DNA of 64,000 bases from Propionivibrio dicarboxylicus (GTDB lineage: Bacteria; Pseudomonadota; Gammaproteobacteria; Burkholderiales; Rhodocyclaceae): assembly GCF_900099695.1 (NCBI RefSeq), contig NZ_FNCY01000019.1, positions 1 to 64,000 on the forward strand, in the 5' to 3' direction. Of the stretch, positions 53,061 to 61,913 are shown one piece after another. The position numbers were made by a program, and so were the translations under genes. Every line of letters begins with the position of its first letter. Position 1 is the first letter of the stretch. Below the pieces are notes generated by a model. It was not told the DNA's origin and did no database searches. It worked only from the letters and a program-made list of their open reading frames with translations.

Positions 53061-53168
53061 AACCGATCGGCATTTGAGAGCATCTACCGGTCATGGCGAA
53101 ACCCGCAGACCACGCGATCTGCAACGACGGAGCCGCACCGCCGTCGGCAACATTGAAAAAGGAACAAC

Positions 53169-53534
53169 ATGCGCACAATCATGCTGGTGGATGACTCCGC
53201 CACCATTCTGCTGAGCATTTCGAGCATTCTGAGCAAAGCCGGCTATGGTGTCGAAAAGGCGGCCAACGCCGAACTGGCGCTGCAGAAATTCACCGCCGGC
53301 GTCAAGGTCGACCTGCTCATCACCGACCTCAACATGCCGGGAATGAACGGCATCGAACTGATCCGCGAGGTCCGTAAGCTACCGGCCTACAAGTTCATGC
53401 CGATCCTCTTCCTGACGACGGAATCGCAGCAGAGCCGCAAACTCGAAGCCAAGGAAGCCGGGGCTTCGGGCTGGATCGTCAAACCGGCGACCGCCGACGA
53501 GCTGCTCAACACCATCAAGCTGGTCCTCAAATAA
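53169..53534 (+). CDS. cheY: CheY-type response regulator (cluster B)
   Basis: 121 residues, one receiver: Asp8-Asp9, phosphoacceptor Asp53 (LITDLNMPG), Thr in FLTTES and Lys in IVKPAT. AAAAAGGAACAAC precedes the ATG. It starts the second transcription block of the plus-strand set and is followed by the MCP-like/CheZ-like gene after 9 bp, so the receiver and its likely phosphatase are side by side as in cluster A. Confidence 0.95.
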   Translation: MRTIMLVDDSATILLSISSILSKAGYGVEKAANAELALQKFTAGVKVDLLITDLNMPGMNGIELIREVRKLPAYKFMPILFLTTESQQSRKLEAKEAGASGWIVKPATADELLNTIKLVLK

Positions 53535-53543
53535 GGATGTGAG

Positions 53544-54845
53544 ATGACGCCGTTGGCGAGTTCGCCGCGCCGGCAGATTGCCGCCCGTACACTGGCGGTA
53601 CAGATTTCGGCGGCTGTTCTGGTCGCCGCGCTGGTCTATGCGCTGCACGGCTGGTTCCACGGCACCCTGGCCCCCTTGCTCGGCCTCGGGGCGCAGCTCA
53701 TCGACACGCTCGGCACGCTCGGCGTCGTGCTCTTCTTCATCGCGCTGCAGCGCGTCATCTCGACGCTATATTTCAACGACGCCTATTTCGGCTTGCGCGA
53801 GACGATCGAGGATCCGCGCCCGCGCTGCAACACCGATCGCCTGTGCGACCGCATGATCGTCCCAGAGCTGCGCGAGATCGCGCCGGTCAACAATCTGCTC
53901 ATCGACCAGCTGCACAACGTCGTTGCGCAGACCGAAAAAGCCGCCTTCGACATCACCGAACGCCTGCACGCCGTTGACGCCGTCATCGGCGAGCTGCAGA
54001 AGGTCGTCACCGCCGCCAGCGTCGAAACGATCGGTATCGCGCAGAGCTCGGAAAGCCGGTCGACGCAGAACCAGCAACTGATCGAGCGCCTGAAGAACTT
54101 CATCCACCAGCGTCTTGACGACACGCAGCGCGAAGCCGCCGAAAGCAAGGACGTCATCACCCGCACCGAATCGCTCAAGAAGCTCGTCGAGCTTGTCCGC
54201 GCCATTTCGGCGCAAACCAAGCTGCTCGCGCTCAACGCCGCCATCGAGGCGGCACGCGCCGGCGAAACCGGACGCGGCTTCGCCGTCGTCGCCGACGAGG
54301 TCCGCCAGTTGTCCGAAAACACCGATACCGCCGTCGACAAGATCAACGAAGGCATCGGCGCCGTCTCGACGATCATCGAAAGCCAGCACCGGACAAAGGT
54401 CAGCCACCAGCGCATCGACGAAGAGCAGAAGACGCTCGAAGCCTTCGCGCAACAGCTCGAATCGCTCGACCAGAACTACCGGCAGATGGTCGACAAGGAG
54501 CACGATGTCATCGCCCGCATCGCCGAGAGCGGCGAAGAGCTCGCGCAGATGTTCGTCAGCGCGCTGGCCAGCGTGCAATTCCAGGACGTCACCCGACAAC
54601 AGATCGAGCACGTCATCGAAGGGCTCAAGGCCGTCGGCACGCATACCGGCGCCGTCGCCGACGCCTGCGCGCCCGGTGCCTGCGACCGCCCGCCGAGCGA
54701 ACTGCCGTCGCTCAAGCAGCGGATGGACGCGCTGTATGCGAGCTACGTCATGGAAAACCAGCGTGACATTCACGACCGGGCGCTCGGCCGCGCCACACCG
54801 CGTCGTCAGGACGCTCCGGCAAATAGCCGGATCGAGTTGTTCTAG
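53544..54845 (+). CDS. MCP-like signalling protein with CheZ-like QFQDxxxQ helix (cluster B)
   Basis: 433 residues. Two membrane helices (about 17-36 and 55-75) with a short loop and no sensor domain; long coiled coil; receptor tip [21 protein letters not shown] at about 223-243. QFQDVTRQ at 345-352 carries Asp348 and Gln352 with CheZ active-site spacing. The C-terminus is IELF. It is the positional counterpart of 43785-44948. A combined receptor-scaffold and CheY-P phosphatase is proposed; a plain sensorless MCP is the alternative. Confidence 0.8.
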   Translation: MTPLASSPRRQIAARTLAVQISAAVLVAALVYALHGWFHGTLAPLLGLGAQLIDTLGTLGVVLFFIALQRVISTLYFNDAYFGLRETIEDPRPRCNTDRLCDRMIVPELREIAPVNNLLIDQLHNVVAQTEKAAFDITERLHAVDAVIGELQKVVTAASVETIGIAQSSESRSTQNQQLIERLKNFIHQRLDDTQREAAESKDVITRTESLKKLVELVRAISAQTKLLALNAAIEAARAGETGRGFAVVADEVRQLSENTDTAVDKINEGIGAVSTIIESQHRTKVSHQRIDEEQKTLEAFAQQLESLDQNYRQMVDKEHDVIARIAESGEELAQMFVSALASVQFQDVTRQQIEHVIEGLKAVGTHTGAVADACAPGACDRPPSELPSLKQRMDALYASYVMENQRDIHDRALGRATPRRQDAPANSRIELF

Positions 54846-54857
54846 GAGACAAGCGCC

Positions 54858-55163
54858 ATGCCAATGACACAACGACTGAGCGTGACCGAAGAGATGACGA
54901 TCTACCATGCGCTCGACCAGAAAAACCTGCTGCTCGACGCGCTCCTGACCTGCGACGTGCTCGAACTCGATCTGCTGCAGGTCGGCGACATCGACACCGC
55001 CGGCCTGCAACTGCTCATCATGTTGAAGAAAGAGGCGCAGCGCACCGGCAAGCGCGTGGCGATCGTCGCGCACAGCCAGGCGGTGCAATCGGTCATCGAC
55101 TTCTGCAACCTGGCCGCCGAACTCGGCGACCCGCTGCTCATTCCGGCAGCGCAGGCGGCATAG
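54858..55163 (+). CDS. STAS-domain protein (cluster B)
   Basis: 101 residues, single STAS domain with the acceptor loop VGDIDTAGLQLLIML; Thr is the possible phosphoacceptor. AGGAGACAAGCGCC precedes the ATG. It lies between the MCP-like gene and cheA, and corresponds to 43066-43380 of cluster A (shared DTAGLQL and LGDPL near the end). Likely a partner of CheA or of a receiver; target unknown. Confidence 0.85.
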   Translation: MPMTQRLSVTEEMTIYHALDQKNLLLDALLTCDVLELDLLQVGDIDTAGLQLLIMLKKEAQRTGKRVAIVAHSQAVQSVIDFCNLAAELGDPLLIPAAQAA

Positions 55164-55187
55164 CGGAAAACGACTTCGGAGAACACC

Positions 55188-57422
55188 ATGGACGAACTGA
55201 CCAGCGTGTATGTGCAGGAAAGCCGGGAACAGCTGGCCGAGATGGAAGCCGGCCTGCTGCGGCTCGAGCAGACGCCCGACGACCGCGACACGATCAACGC
55301 CGTGTTCCGCGCCGCCCACACCATCAAGGGCGGCTCCGGCGTCATCGAATGCCACTTCATCGAGCACTTCACCCACCTCGTCGAGAATCTCCTCGACGCG
55401 CTGCGCAATGACGAAATCGAACTGTCGAGTGCCATCACGACGCTGCTGCTTGAATGCTGCGATCATATGGGACACCTGGTCGACACGCTCGCTGCCGGCA
55501 CCCCCGAGCCCGACCCGACCCTCTGCGCCGACGGCGAGGCACTGACCGGACGCCTGAAGGACATCATCGCCGCCGAACCGGGCCGGGGCGGCTCGTCGAG
55601 CCTGACCGTGACCGACGACACGGTCGAAGTCGAGAACCTCGGCAACGGCGTCGTCAATACCGACAGCTGGCACATCTCGGTGCGCTTCGGTCGCAACGTC
55701 ATGCGCGGCGGCATGGACCCGCTCTCCTTCCTGCGCTATCTCGGCAATCTCGGCGAGATCATCGGCACCGAAACCATCACCGACGCGATGCCGGCCGCCG
55801 CCGACATGGATCCGGAATCCTGCTACATGGGCTTCGAGATCCGCCTGCAGACGCGCGCCTCGAAATCCGAGATCGAACGCGTCTTCGATTTCGTCCGCGA
55901 CGACTGCGACCTGCGCATCCTGCCGCCGCAAAGCACGGTCACCGACTACATCCGCCTGATCAACGAACTGCCTGAAGACAACCTGCGGCTGGGCGAAATG
56001 CTGGTGCGCTGCGGCGCGCTGACGCAGGCCGAAGTCGACGCCGGTCTCAAGGCCCAGCATGCCGCCGAAGACACGCCGGCGGCCGAAGCGACGGCGCCGC
56101 CGCTCGGCGAGATCCTCGTCGAAAGCCGCATGGTGCACAAGGAAATCGTCGATGCCGCCGTCAATCGCCAGACGCAGATCGTCGACAAGAAAGCGCGCGA
56201 AGCCCAGCTTGTCCGCGTCCATGCCGACAAGCTCGACCAACTCATCGACCTCGTCGGCGAGCTCGTCATTGCCGGCGCCTCGGCCAACCTGCTGGCGCTC
56301 AAGAGCAACCAGTCGGACCTCGTCGAAGCCACTTCGATCCTCTCGCGCCTCGTCGAAAGCATCCGCGATTCGGCGCTGCAACTCCGCATGGTGCAGATCG
56401 GCGACACCTTCAACCGTTTCAATCGCGTCGTCCGCGACGTCTCGAAGGAACTCGGCAAGGAAATCGAACTGTCGATCAGCGGTGCCGACACCGAACTCGA
56501 CAAGACCGTCGTCGAGAAGATCGGCGACCCGCTCATGCACCTCGTGCGCAACTCGCTCGATCACGGCATCGAACCGGTCGCTGTCCGTCTCGAACGCGGC
56601 AAACGCGCCTGCGGCCGTGTCTCGCTCAACGCTTACCATGATTCCGGCATCATCGTCATCCAGGTCTCGGACGACGGCGGCGGACTCAACCGCGAGAAAA
56701 TCCGGGCCAAGGCGATCGAACGCGAGCTGATCCAGCCGGGCGACAACCTTGGCGACAAGGAAATCATCAACCTCATCTTCGAACCCGGCTTCTCGACCGT
56801 CGACAAGGTCTCGAATCTCTCCGGACGCGGCGTCGGCATGGACGTCGTGCGGCGCAACATCCTGGCGCTGCGCGGCACCGTCGATGTCGAATCGGTCGAA
56901 GGCCAGGGTTCGACCTTCACCATCCGGCTACCGCTGACGCTCGCCATCATCGACGGCTTCCTCGTCGGCATCGAAAAAGCCGCCTACGTCATCCCGCTCG
57001 ACTCGGTCGTCGAATGCATCGAACAGAAGAACCTGACCGGCGACCGCAACTTCCTCAACCTGCGCGGCGAGGCGCTGCCCTTCATACGCCTGCGCGATAT
57101 CTTTGAAATCCCGGGCGAGGCACCGGCCCGCGAAAGCATCGTCGTCGTCCAGTCCAACGGACGCCGTGCCGGCATCGTCGTCGATCACCTGATGGGCGAA
57201 TTCCAGACGGTGATCAAGCCGCTCGGGCGCATGTTCGCGCACCTGCGTGGCATCGGCGGCTCGACCATCCTGGGCAGCGGCGAGGTCGCCCTCATCCTCG
57301 ATGTCGGCGCCCTCGTCAATCTCGTCACCCGCGCCGAGGAAGAGCGTCTGCTGCCACACCGGCACACGCTCGCGCTCGCGTCCTCTTCCACCAATTCCAC
57401 TGCGATTCCATCGGGGAGATAA
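55188..57422 (+). CDS. cheA: Chemotaxis histidine kinase CheA with tandem MshEN-like motif (cluster B)
   Basis: 744 residues. HPt with His44 (AAHTIKGGSG); P2-like domain 160-247; MshEN-like motif at 267-290 (R-L-G-x2-L-V-x2-G ... Gln) and a second, degenerate one at 305-328 where the leading Arg and the second Gly are replaced by Pro and Arg; then dimerisation helices, ATPase domain (HLVRNSLDHGIE, DDGGGLN, GRGVGMDVV) and a CheW-like end. It is coupled to the MCP gene that follows by only 3 bp. The architecture equals that of the cluster A kinase, and the motif in its first copy fits the cyclic-di-GMP-binding consensus best. Confidence 0.95.
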   Translation: MDELTSVYVQESREQLAEMEAGLLRLEQTPDDRDTINAVFRAAHTIKGGSGVIECHFIEHFTHLVENLLDALRNDEIELSSAITTLLLECCDHMGHLVDTLAAGTPEPDPTLCADGEALTGRLKDIIAAEPGRGGSSSLTVTDDTVEVENLGNGVVNTDSWHISVRFGRNVMRGGMDPLSFLRYLGNLGEIIGTETITDAMPAAADMDPESCYMGFEIRLQTRASKSEIERVFDFVRDDCDLRILPPQSTVTDYIRLINELPEDNLRLGEMLVRCGALTQAEVDAGLKAQHAAEDTPAAEATAPPLGEILVESRMVHKEIVDAAVNRQTQIVDKKAREAQLVRVHADKLDQLIDLVGELVIAGASANLLALKSNQSDLVEATSILSRLVESIRDSALQLRMVQIGDTFNRFNRVVRDVSKELGKEIELSISGADTELDKTVVEKIGDPLMHLVRNSLDHGIEPVAVRLERGKRACGRVSLNAYHDSGIIVIQVSDDGGGLNREKIRAKAIERELIQPGDNLGDKEIINLIFEPGFSTVDKVSNLSGRGVGMDVVRRNILALRGTVDVESVEGQGSTFTIRLPLTLAIIDGFLVGIEKAAYVIPLDSVVECIEQKNLTGDRNFLNLRGEALPFIRLRDIFEIPGEAPARESIVVVQSNGRRAGIVVDHLMGEFQTVIKPLGRMFAHLRGIGGSTILGSGEVALILDVGALVNLVTRAEEERLLPHRHTLALASSSTNSTAIPSGR

Positions 57423-57425
57423 ACC

Positions 57426-59873
57426 ATGTTCAAGAATCTTAAAATCGGCCTCCGGCTCGGCCTTGGCTTCGGCGTCGTCCTGCTCCTGCTGGTCGTGCTG
57501 TCGAGTCTCTCGATCGAACGCATCAGTACCATCAACAAAGACACCGTCGACATCGTCGACGACCGCATGCCGAAGATCGAAATGTCGTCGGAAATTCGTG
57601 AAAACCTGCTGATCATGGCGCGTTCGATCCGCAGCCTGATCCTCTCCAATGACAAGGCCTTCGAAAAAGCGCAGGTCGACATCATCACGAAGGCGCGCCA
57701 GCGCAACACCGAACTGGTCGAGACGCTCAAGCCGATGCTCAATACCGAGAAGGGCAAGGCACTGCACGCCAAGATGGTCGACGCGCGCGCCAAATACGTC
57801 GCCATCCTCGACGTACTGCTGCCGATCGCCAACAGCAACTCACCGACCTATAACGCGGAAAAAGCCACGGCACTGCTCTTCGGCGACTACACCGTCGCCG
57901 CAGGCGTTTATCTCGATGTCACCAAGGAATTCGCCGATTTCCAGAAAGCCAACGCTGCCTCCGCCGGCAAGAACGCCATCGCCGACGCCAGCGCGGCCAA
58001 GACCACCATCATCACCATCGCCGCGATCGCGCTGCTGCTCGGCTTCGTCCTCGCCTGGTGGATCACGCGCAGCATCACCGCGCCGGTCAATGCCGTCAGC
58101 GACGCCGCCAAGAAGATGGCTGTCGGCGATTTCAAGTTCTCGCTCAACAACGACGCCAAGGATGAGGTCGGCGACGTCTCCCGCGCCGTTGCCTCGGTGC
58201 AGCAGGCCGTTCAAGCGATGAGTGCCGACGCGGCGTTGCTGTCTAATGCGGCGGTGGAAGGCAAGCTGGCCACCCGCGCCGACGCGACCAAGCACCAGGG
58301 CGACTTCCGCGCCATCGTCAAGGGCGTCAATGACACCCTCGACGCCGTCATCGGCCCCTTGAACGTCGCCGCCAAGTACGTCGATGACATCTCCAAGGGC
58401 GCCATCCCGGCCAAGATCACCGACACCTACAACGGCGATTTCAACACCATCAAGAACAATCTCAACACCTGTATCGACGCCGTCAACGCCCTCGTCGCCG
58501 ACGCCGCCATGCTCGCCAAGGCGGCGGTCGAAGGCAAGCTGGCCACCCGCGCCGACGCGACCAAGCACCAGGGCGACTTCCGTGCCATCGTCAAGGGCGT
58601 CAATGACACGCTCGACGCCGTCATCGGCCCCTTGAACGTCGCTGCCAAGTACGTCGATGACATCTCCAGGGGCGCCATCCCGGCCAAGATCACCGATACC
58701 TACAACGGCGATTTCAACACCATCAAGAACAACCTCAATACCTGTATCGACGCCGTCAACCAACTCGTCGCCGATGCCAACATGCTGTCCGATGCCGCGG
58801 TCGCCGGCCGTCTCGAAACCCGTGCCGATGCGACCAAGCACCAGGGCGACTTCCGCAAGGTCGTTCAGGGCGTCAACGACACGCTCGACGCCGTCGTCGG
58901 GCCGATCCAGGACGTCCAGCGCGTCATGGGTGCGATGGAACAGGGCGACATGACCCAGACCATCACGCGCAACTACCAGGGCGATTTCGACACGCTCAAG
59001 CGCGCCATCAACAACACCATCGCCAAGCTCTGCGAGACGATCACCCAGATCAACACCGCCGCCGACGCCCTCACCAACGCCGCCAGCCAGGTCTCCGCCA
59101 CCGCCCAGTCGCTGTCGCAATCATCCAGCGAACAGGCCGCCTCGGTCGAGGAAACCACCTCGTCGATGGAACAGATGACCGCCTCGATCTCGCAGAACAC
59201 CGAGAACGCCAAGGTCACCGACAACATGGCCTCGAAGTCGGCCAAGGAAGCCGCCGAGGGTGGCGAAGCCGTCTCCCGCACTGTCGATGACATGAAGAGC
59301 ATCGCCAGCAAGATCAGCATCATCGACGACATCGCCTACCAGACCAACCTGCTGGCGCTCAACGCCGCCATCGAGGCCGCCCGCGCCGGCGATCACGGCA
59401 AGGGCTTCGCCGTCGTCGCCGCCGAAGTGCGCAAGCTGGCCGAGCGCTCGCAGATCGCCGCCCAGGAAATCGGCGGCCTCGCCTCCTCTTCGGTCAAGCA
59501 GGCCGAACGCGCCGGTGCGCTGCTCACCGAAATGGTCCCGTCGATCCGCAAGACTTCCGACCTCGTCCAGGAAATCGCCTCGGCCAGCCAGGAGCAGTCG
59601 TCCGGTGTCGCCCAGATCAATGGCGCCATGGGGCAGCTCAACCAGACCACGCAACAGAACGCCTCGGCCTCCGAAGAACTCGCCGCCACCGCCGAAGAAC
59701 TCGGCGCCCAGGCCAACGAGCTGCAGCAGACCATGACCTTCTTCAAGCTCGACGACAACAACGCCAGCATCCGCTTCACCCGCCAGGCCGCTCCAGCACG
59801 CAGCCCGGCCAAGGCCGCGCCGTCGCGTGTCGCCGCCGTTTCCTTCAATGACGGCGACTTCGAGCGCTTCTGA
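57426..59873 (+). CDS. Methyl-accepting chemotaxis protein with internally duplicated HAMP-like modules
   Basis: 815 residues. Helices about 8-30 and 193-216 flank a periplasmic four-helix-bundle sensor ([19 protein letters not shown]). After the first HAMP comes a tandem of 91-residue modules, 268-358 and 359-449, almost identical, followed by a third diverged copy and another HAMP-like unit ([20 protein letters not shown]). The signalling domain has tip [24 protein letters not shown], and the C-terminus DFERF fits the CheR/CheB tether. It begins 3 bp after cheA, with its ribosome-binding site inside cheA. Confidence 0.94.
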   Translation: MFKNLKIGLRLGLGFGVVLLLLVVLSSLSIERISTINKDTVDIVDDRMPKIEMSSEIRENLLIMARSIRSLILSNDKAFEKAQVDIITKARQRNTELVETLKPMLNTEKGKALHAKMVDARAKYVAILDVLLPIANSNSPTYNAEKATALLFGDYTVAAGVYLDVTKEFADFQKANAASAGKNAIADASAAKTTIITIAAIALLLGFVLAWWITRSITAPVNAVSDAAKKMAVGDFKFSLNNDAKDEVGDVSRAVASVQQAVQAMSADAALLSNAAVEGKLATRADATKHQGDFRAIVKGVNDTLDAVIGPLNVAAKYVDDISKGAIPAKITDTYNGDFNTIKNNLNTCIDAVNALVADAAMLAKAAVEGKLATRADATKHQGDFRAIVKGVNDTLDAVIGPLNVAAKYVDDISRGAIPAKITDTYNGDFNTIKNNLNTCIDAVNQLVADANMLSDAAVAGRLETRADATKHQGDFRKVVQGVNDTLDAVVGPIQDVQRVMGAMEQGDMTQTITRNYQGDFDTLKRAINNTIAKLCETITQINTAADALTNAASQVSATAQSLSQSSSEQAASVEETTSSMEQMTASISQNTENAKVTDNMASKSAKEAAEGGEAVSRTVDDMKSIASKISIIDDIAYQTNLLALNAAIEAARAGDHGKGFAVVAAEVRKLAERSQIAAQEIGGLASSSVKQAERAGALLTEMVPSIRKTSDLVQEIASASQEQSSGVAQINGAMGQLNQTTQQNASASEELAATAEELGAQANELQQTMTFFKLDDNNASIRFTRQAAPARSPAKAAPSRVAAVSFNDGDFERF
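58227..58772 (+). repeat. Tandem 273-bp repeat inside the MCP gene
   Basis: Two near-identical units, 58227-58499 and 58500-58772, each 91 codons, followed by a partial third from 58773 to about 58900. The period is in frame. Each unit carries [20 protein letters not shown] and [16 protein letters not shown]. Confidence 0.9.
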
Positions 59874-59884
59874 GGAAGGCCACC

Positions 59885-60451
59885 ATGGGACAGATCTCAA
59901 CCTCCTCTGCCGCCGCCCCCACCGGGGGCGCGCTTGCCGTCCATGACGCGCCGTCGCAGCAGTACCTCACCTTCTCGCTCGGCGGCGAGATGTTTGCCGT
60001 CGGCATCCTCAACGTCAAGGAAATCATCGAATACGGCCATCTCACCGAGATTCCGATGATGCCCACCTTCATCCGCGGCGTCATCAACCTGCGCGGCAGC
60101 GTCGTCCCCGTCATCGACCTCTCCGCCCGCTTTGGCGGAAAGAGCACCGAAGTCTCCCGGCGCACCTGCATCGTCATCGTCGAAGTCGCCGACGACGACA
60201 CCCGCCACGACATCGGCATCATAGTCGACGCCGTCTCCGAAGTCCTCGACATCCCCGCCAGCGAAATCGAACCCCCGCCTTCCTTCGGTGCCAGAATCCG
60301 CGCCGACTTCATCTTCGGCATGGGCAAGATCGCCGGCAAGTTCGTCATCATCCTCAACATCGGCAAAGTCCTCTCCGTCGATGAAATCGCCATGCTCACC
60401 AGCACCGAGGGGCTCTCGGCCGACAGCGCCGCGGGCACACCCCTCGGCTAG
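59885..60451 (+). CDS. cheW: Chemotaxis adaptor CheW (cluster B)
   Basis: 188 residues with a flexible N-terminus of about 25. YLTFSLGGEMFAVGILNVKEIIEY and MMPTFIRGVINLRGSVVPVIDL are CheW signatures; the C-terminal FGARIRADFIFGMGKIAGKFVIIL matches the cluster A CheW closely. GAGGAAGGCCACC precedes the ATG, 11 bp after the MCP gene. It joins the cluster B CheA to receptors. Confidence 0.95.
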   Translation: MGQISTSSAAAPTGGALAVHDAPSQQYLTFSLGGEMFAVGILNVKEIIEYGHLTEIPMMPTFIRGVINLRGSVVPVIDLSARFGGKSTEVSRRTCIVIVEVADDDTRHDIGIIVDAVSEVLDIPASEIEPPPSFGARIRADFIFGMGKIAGKFVIILNIGKVLSVDEIAMLTSTEGLSADSAAGTPLG

Positions 60452-60495
60452 CCGGTCGACGCAGCCTACTTCCCACGGAAACAGCGGAGACGATC

Positions 60496-60684
60496 ATGAA
60501 GCGCGATTTCCTCAAACGCTCCCCCCCGGCCGCCCCGATCGTCGGCGCAGCGAAAATCGTCGATGACGATGTACTCGCTGCAGACGACGCCGGCGCAGTT
60601 CCCCGCCTGGTCGCGGCAACGCAGCGCTGCAGCCACTGGTCGCCGGTCATCCCGCCGCAATCGCCGACATCGAGACACCACTGA
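60496..60684 (+). CDS. Small hypothetical protein (doubtful)
   Basis: 62 codons with a good ribosome-binding site (CGGAGACGATC before the ATG) in the 275-bp gap between cheW and the HD-GYP gene. The peptide is Ala/Pro-rich with no recognised motif, and two cysteine- or histidine-bearing residues near the end. The site and position favour translation; the lack of any family leaves it uncertain. The rest of the gap shows nothing clear. Confidence 0.3.
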   Translation: MKRDFLKRSPPAAPIVGAAKIVDDDVLAADDAGAVPRLVAATQRCSHWSPVIPPQSPTSRHH

Positions 60685-60726
60685 GTTCGCCTCAGCCTCG
60701 CGCCCATCTTCCGCACCATCGTCATC

Positions 60727-61899
60727 ATGAACGCTCCCACTGCCGTGTCATCCACTCCGGCGCCCGCCGCCAGACCGGCCGCGTCTTCGCAAGCATTCCG
60801 GCGCAGGGTCACCGACAACGAGGTCGTGCTGATCGTCGATGACTCGCCCGAGAACCTCGGCGTTCTCGGTGATTTGTTGCAGAATGCGGGCTACCGCGTC
60901 AAGGTCGCCAACTCGGGACGTGCCGCGCTGCATTTCGCCGACAAGCCGCCGATACCGTCCTTGATCCTGCTCGACATCATGATGCCGGACATCGACGGCC
61001 ACGAGGTGCTGCGCCAACTGCGCAGCCAGCAAAGCACCCGCGACATCCCGGTCATCTTTCTCACCGCCAAGGACACCGGCGAAGACGAGGAGTGGGCCTT
61101 CTCGGCCGGCGTCTCCGATTACATCGTCAAGCCCTTCCGCCCGGCCATCATCCTCGCCCGCGTCCGCAGCCAGCTCCTTGTCCGTCAGGCCCGGCACTGG
61201 CTGGTCGGCCAGAACCAGGCGCTCGAAGCCGAAGTCGAGCGCCGCATGCGCGAGAACCAGGAAATCCAGAACGTCAGCATCCGCGCGCTGGCGCACCTCG
61301 CCGAGACCCGCGACTATGAAACCGGCAAGCACATTCAGCGCACGCAGGAATACGTCCGCTTGCTCGCCACGCATCTCGTCGCGCACCCGCGCTTCACCAG
61401 CACGCTGACGCCGAGTTACATCGACACGCTGGTGCGCTCCGCCCCGCTCCATGATATCGGCAAGGTCGGCATCCCCGACCATATCCTGCTCAAGCCGGGC
61501 CGGCTGACCGATGCCGAGCGCGAGGTCATGAAGACGCATACGACGCTCGGCAGCAACGCCATCAGCGCCGCCGAACAGGAAGCGTCGACCGACGTCGCTT
61601 TCCTCGTCCAGGCCAAGGAAATCGCACGCTGGCATCACGAGCGCTGGGACGGCACCGGATATCCCGACGGACTCTCCGGCGAAGGTATCCCGATCTCGGC
61701 GCGACTGATGGCCCTGGCCGATGTCTTCGACGCCCTGATCTCACGACGCGTTTACAAGGCGGCCTTCGACTTCTCCAGCGTCCGTGACATCATCATCGCC
61801 GAACAGGGCAAACTGTTCGACCCCGACGTCGCACAGGTCTTCCTCGATCACTGGGAGGAATTCGAAGCCATCGCCCTGCATTACGGGCTCGATCGCTAA
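60727..61899 (+). CDS. Receiver-HD-GYP response regulator (cyclic-di-GMP phosphodiesterase)
   Basis: 390 residues. Flexible N-terminus of about 30; receiver with Asp83 (LLDIMMPDIDG) and IVKPF; coiled-coil linker; HD-GYP domain with His242-Asp243 (LHDIGKVGIPD) and HHERWDGTGYPDGL (GYP at 311-313), so the catalytic and metal residues are intact. It should hydrolyse cyclic-di-GMP under control of phosphorylation, probably by the cluster B CheA. It mirrors the GGDEF-EAL protein that ends cluster A. Confidence 0.93.
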   Translation: MNAPTAVSSTPAPAARPAASSQAFRRRVTDNEVVLIVDDSPENLGVLGDLLQNAGYRVKVANSGRAALHFADKPPIPSLILLDIMMPDIDGHEVLRQLRSQQSTRDIPVIFLTAKDTGEDEEWAFSAGVSDYIVKPFRPAIILARVRSQLLVRQARHWLVGQNQALEAEVERRMRENQEIQNVSIRALAHLAETRDYETGKHIQRTQEYVRLLATHLVAHPRFTSTLTPSYIDTLVRSAPLHDIGKVGIPDHILLKPGRLTDAEREVMKTHTTLGSNAISAAEQEASTDVAFLVQAKEIARWHHERWDGTGYPDGLSGEGIPISARLMALADVFDALISRRVYKAAFDFSSVRDIIIAEQGKLFDPDVAQVFLDHWEEFEAIALHYGLDR

Positions 61900-61913
61900 A
61901 CGGCAGGCCGATC

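Noticed and set aside
53766-56639. Minus-strand open frame of 957 codons
   Set aside because: Antisense to the MCP-like, STAS and cheA genes; no ribosome-binding site and no motif.
58227-58900. Possible CRISPR-like or phage-type repeat
   Set aside because: The repeat is 273 bp, in frame and encodes HAMP-like modules, so it is a gene-internal duplication.
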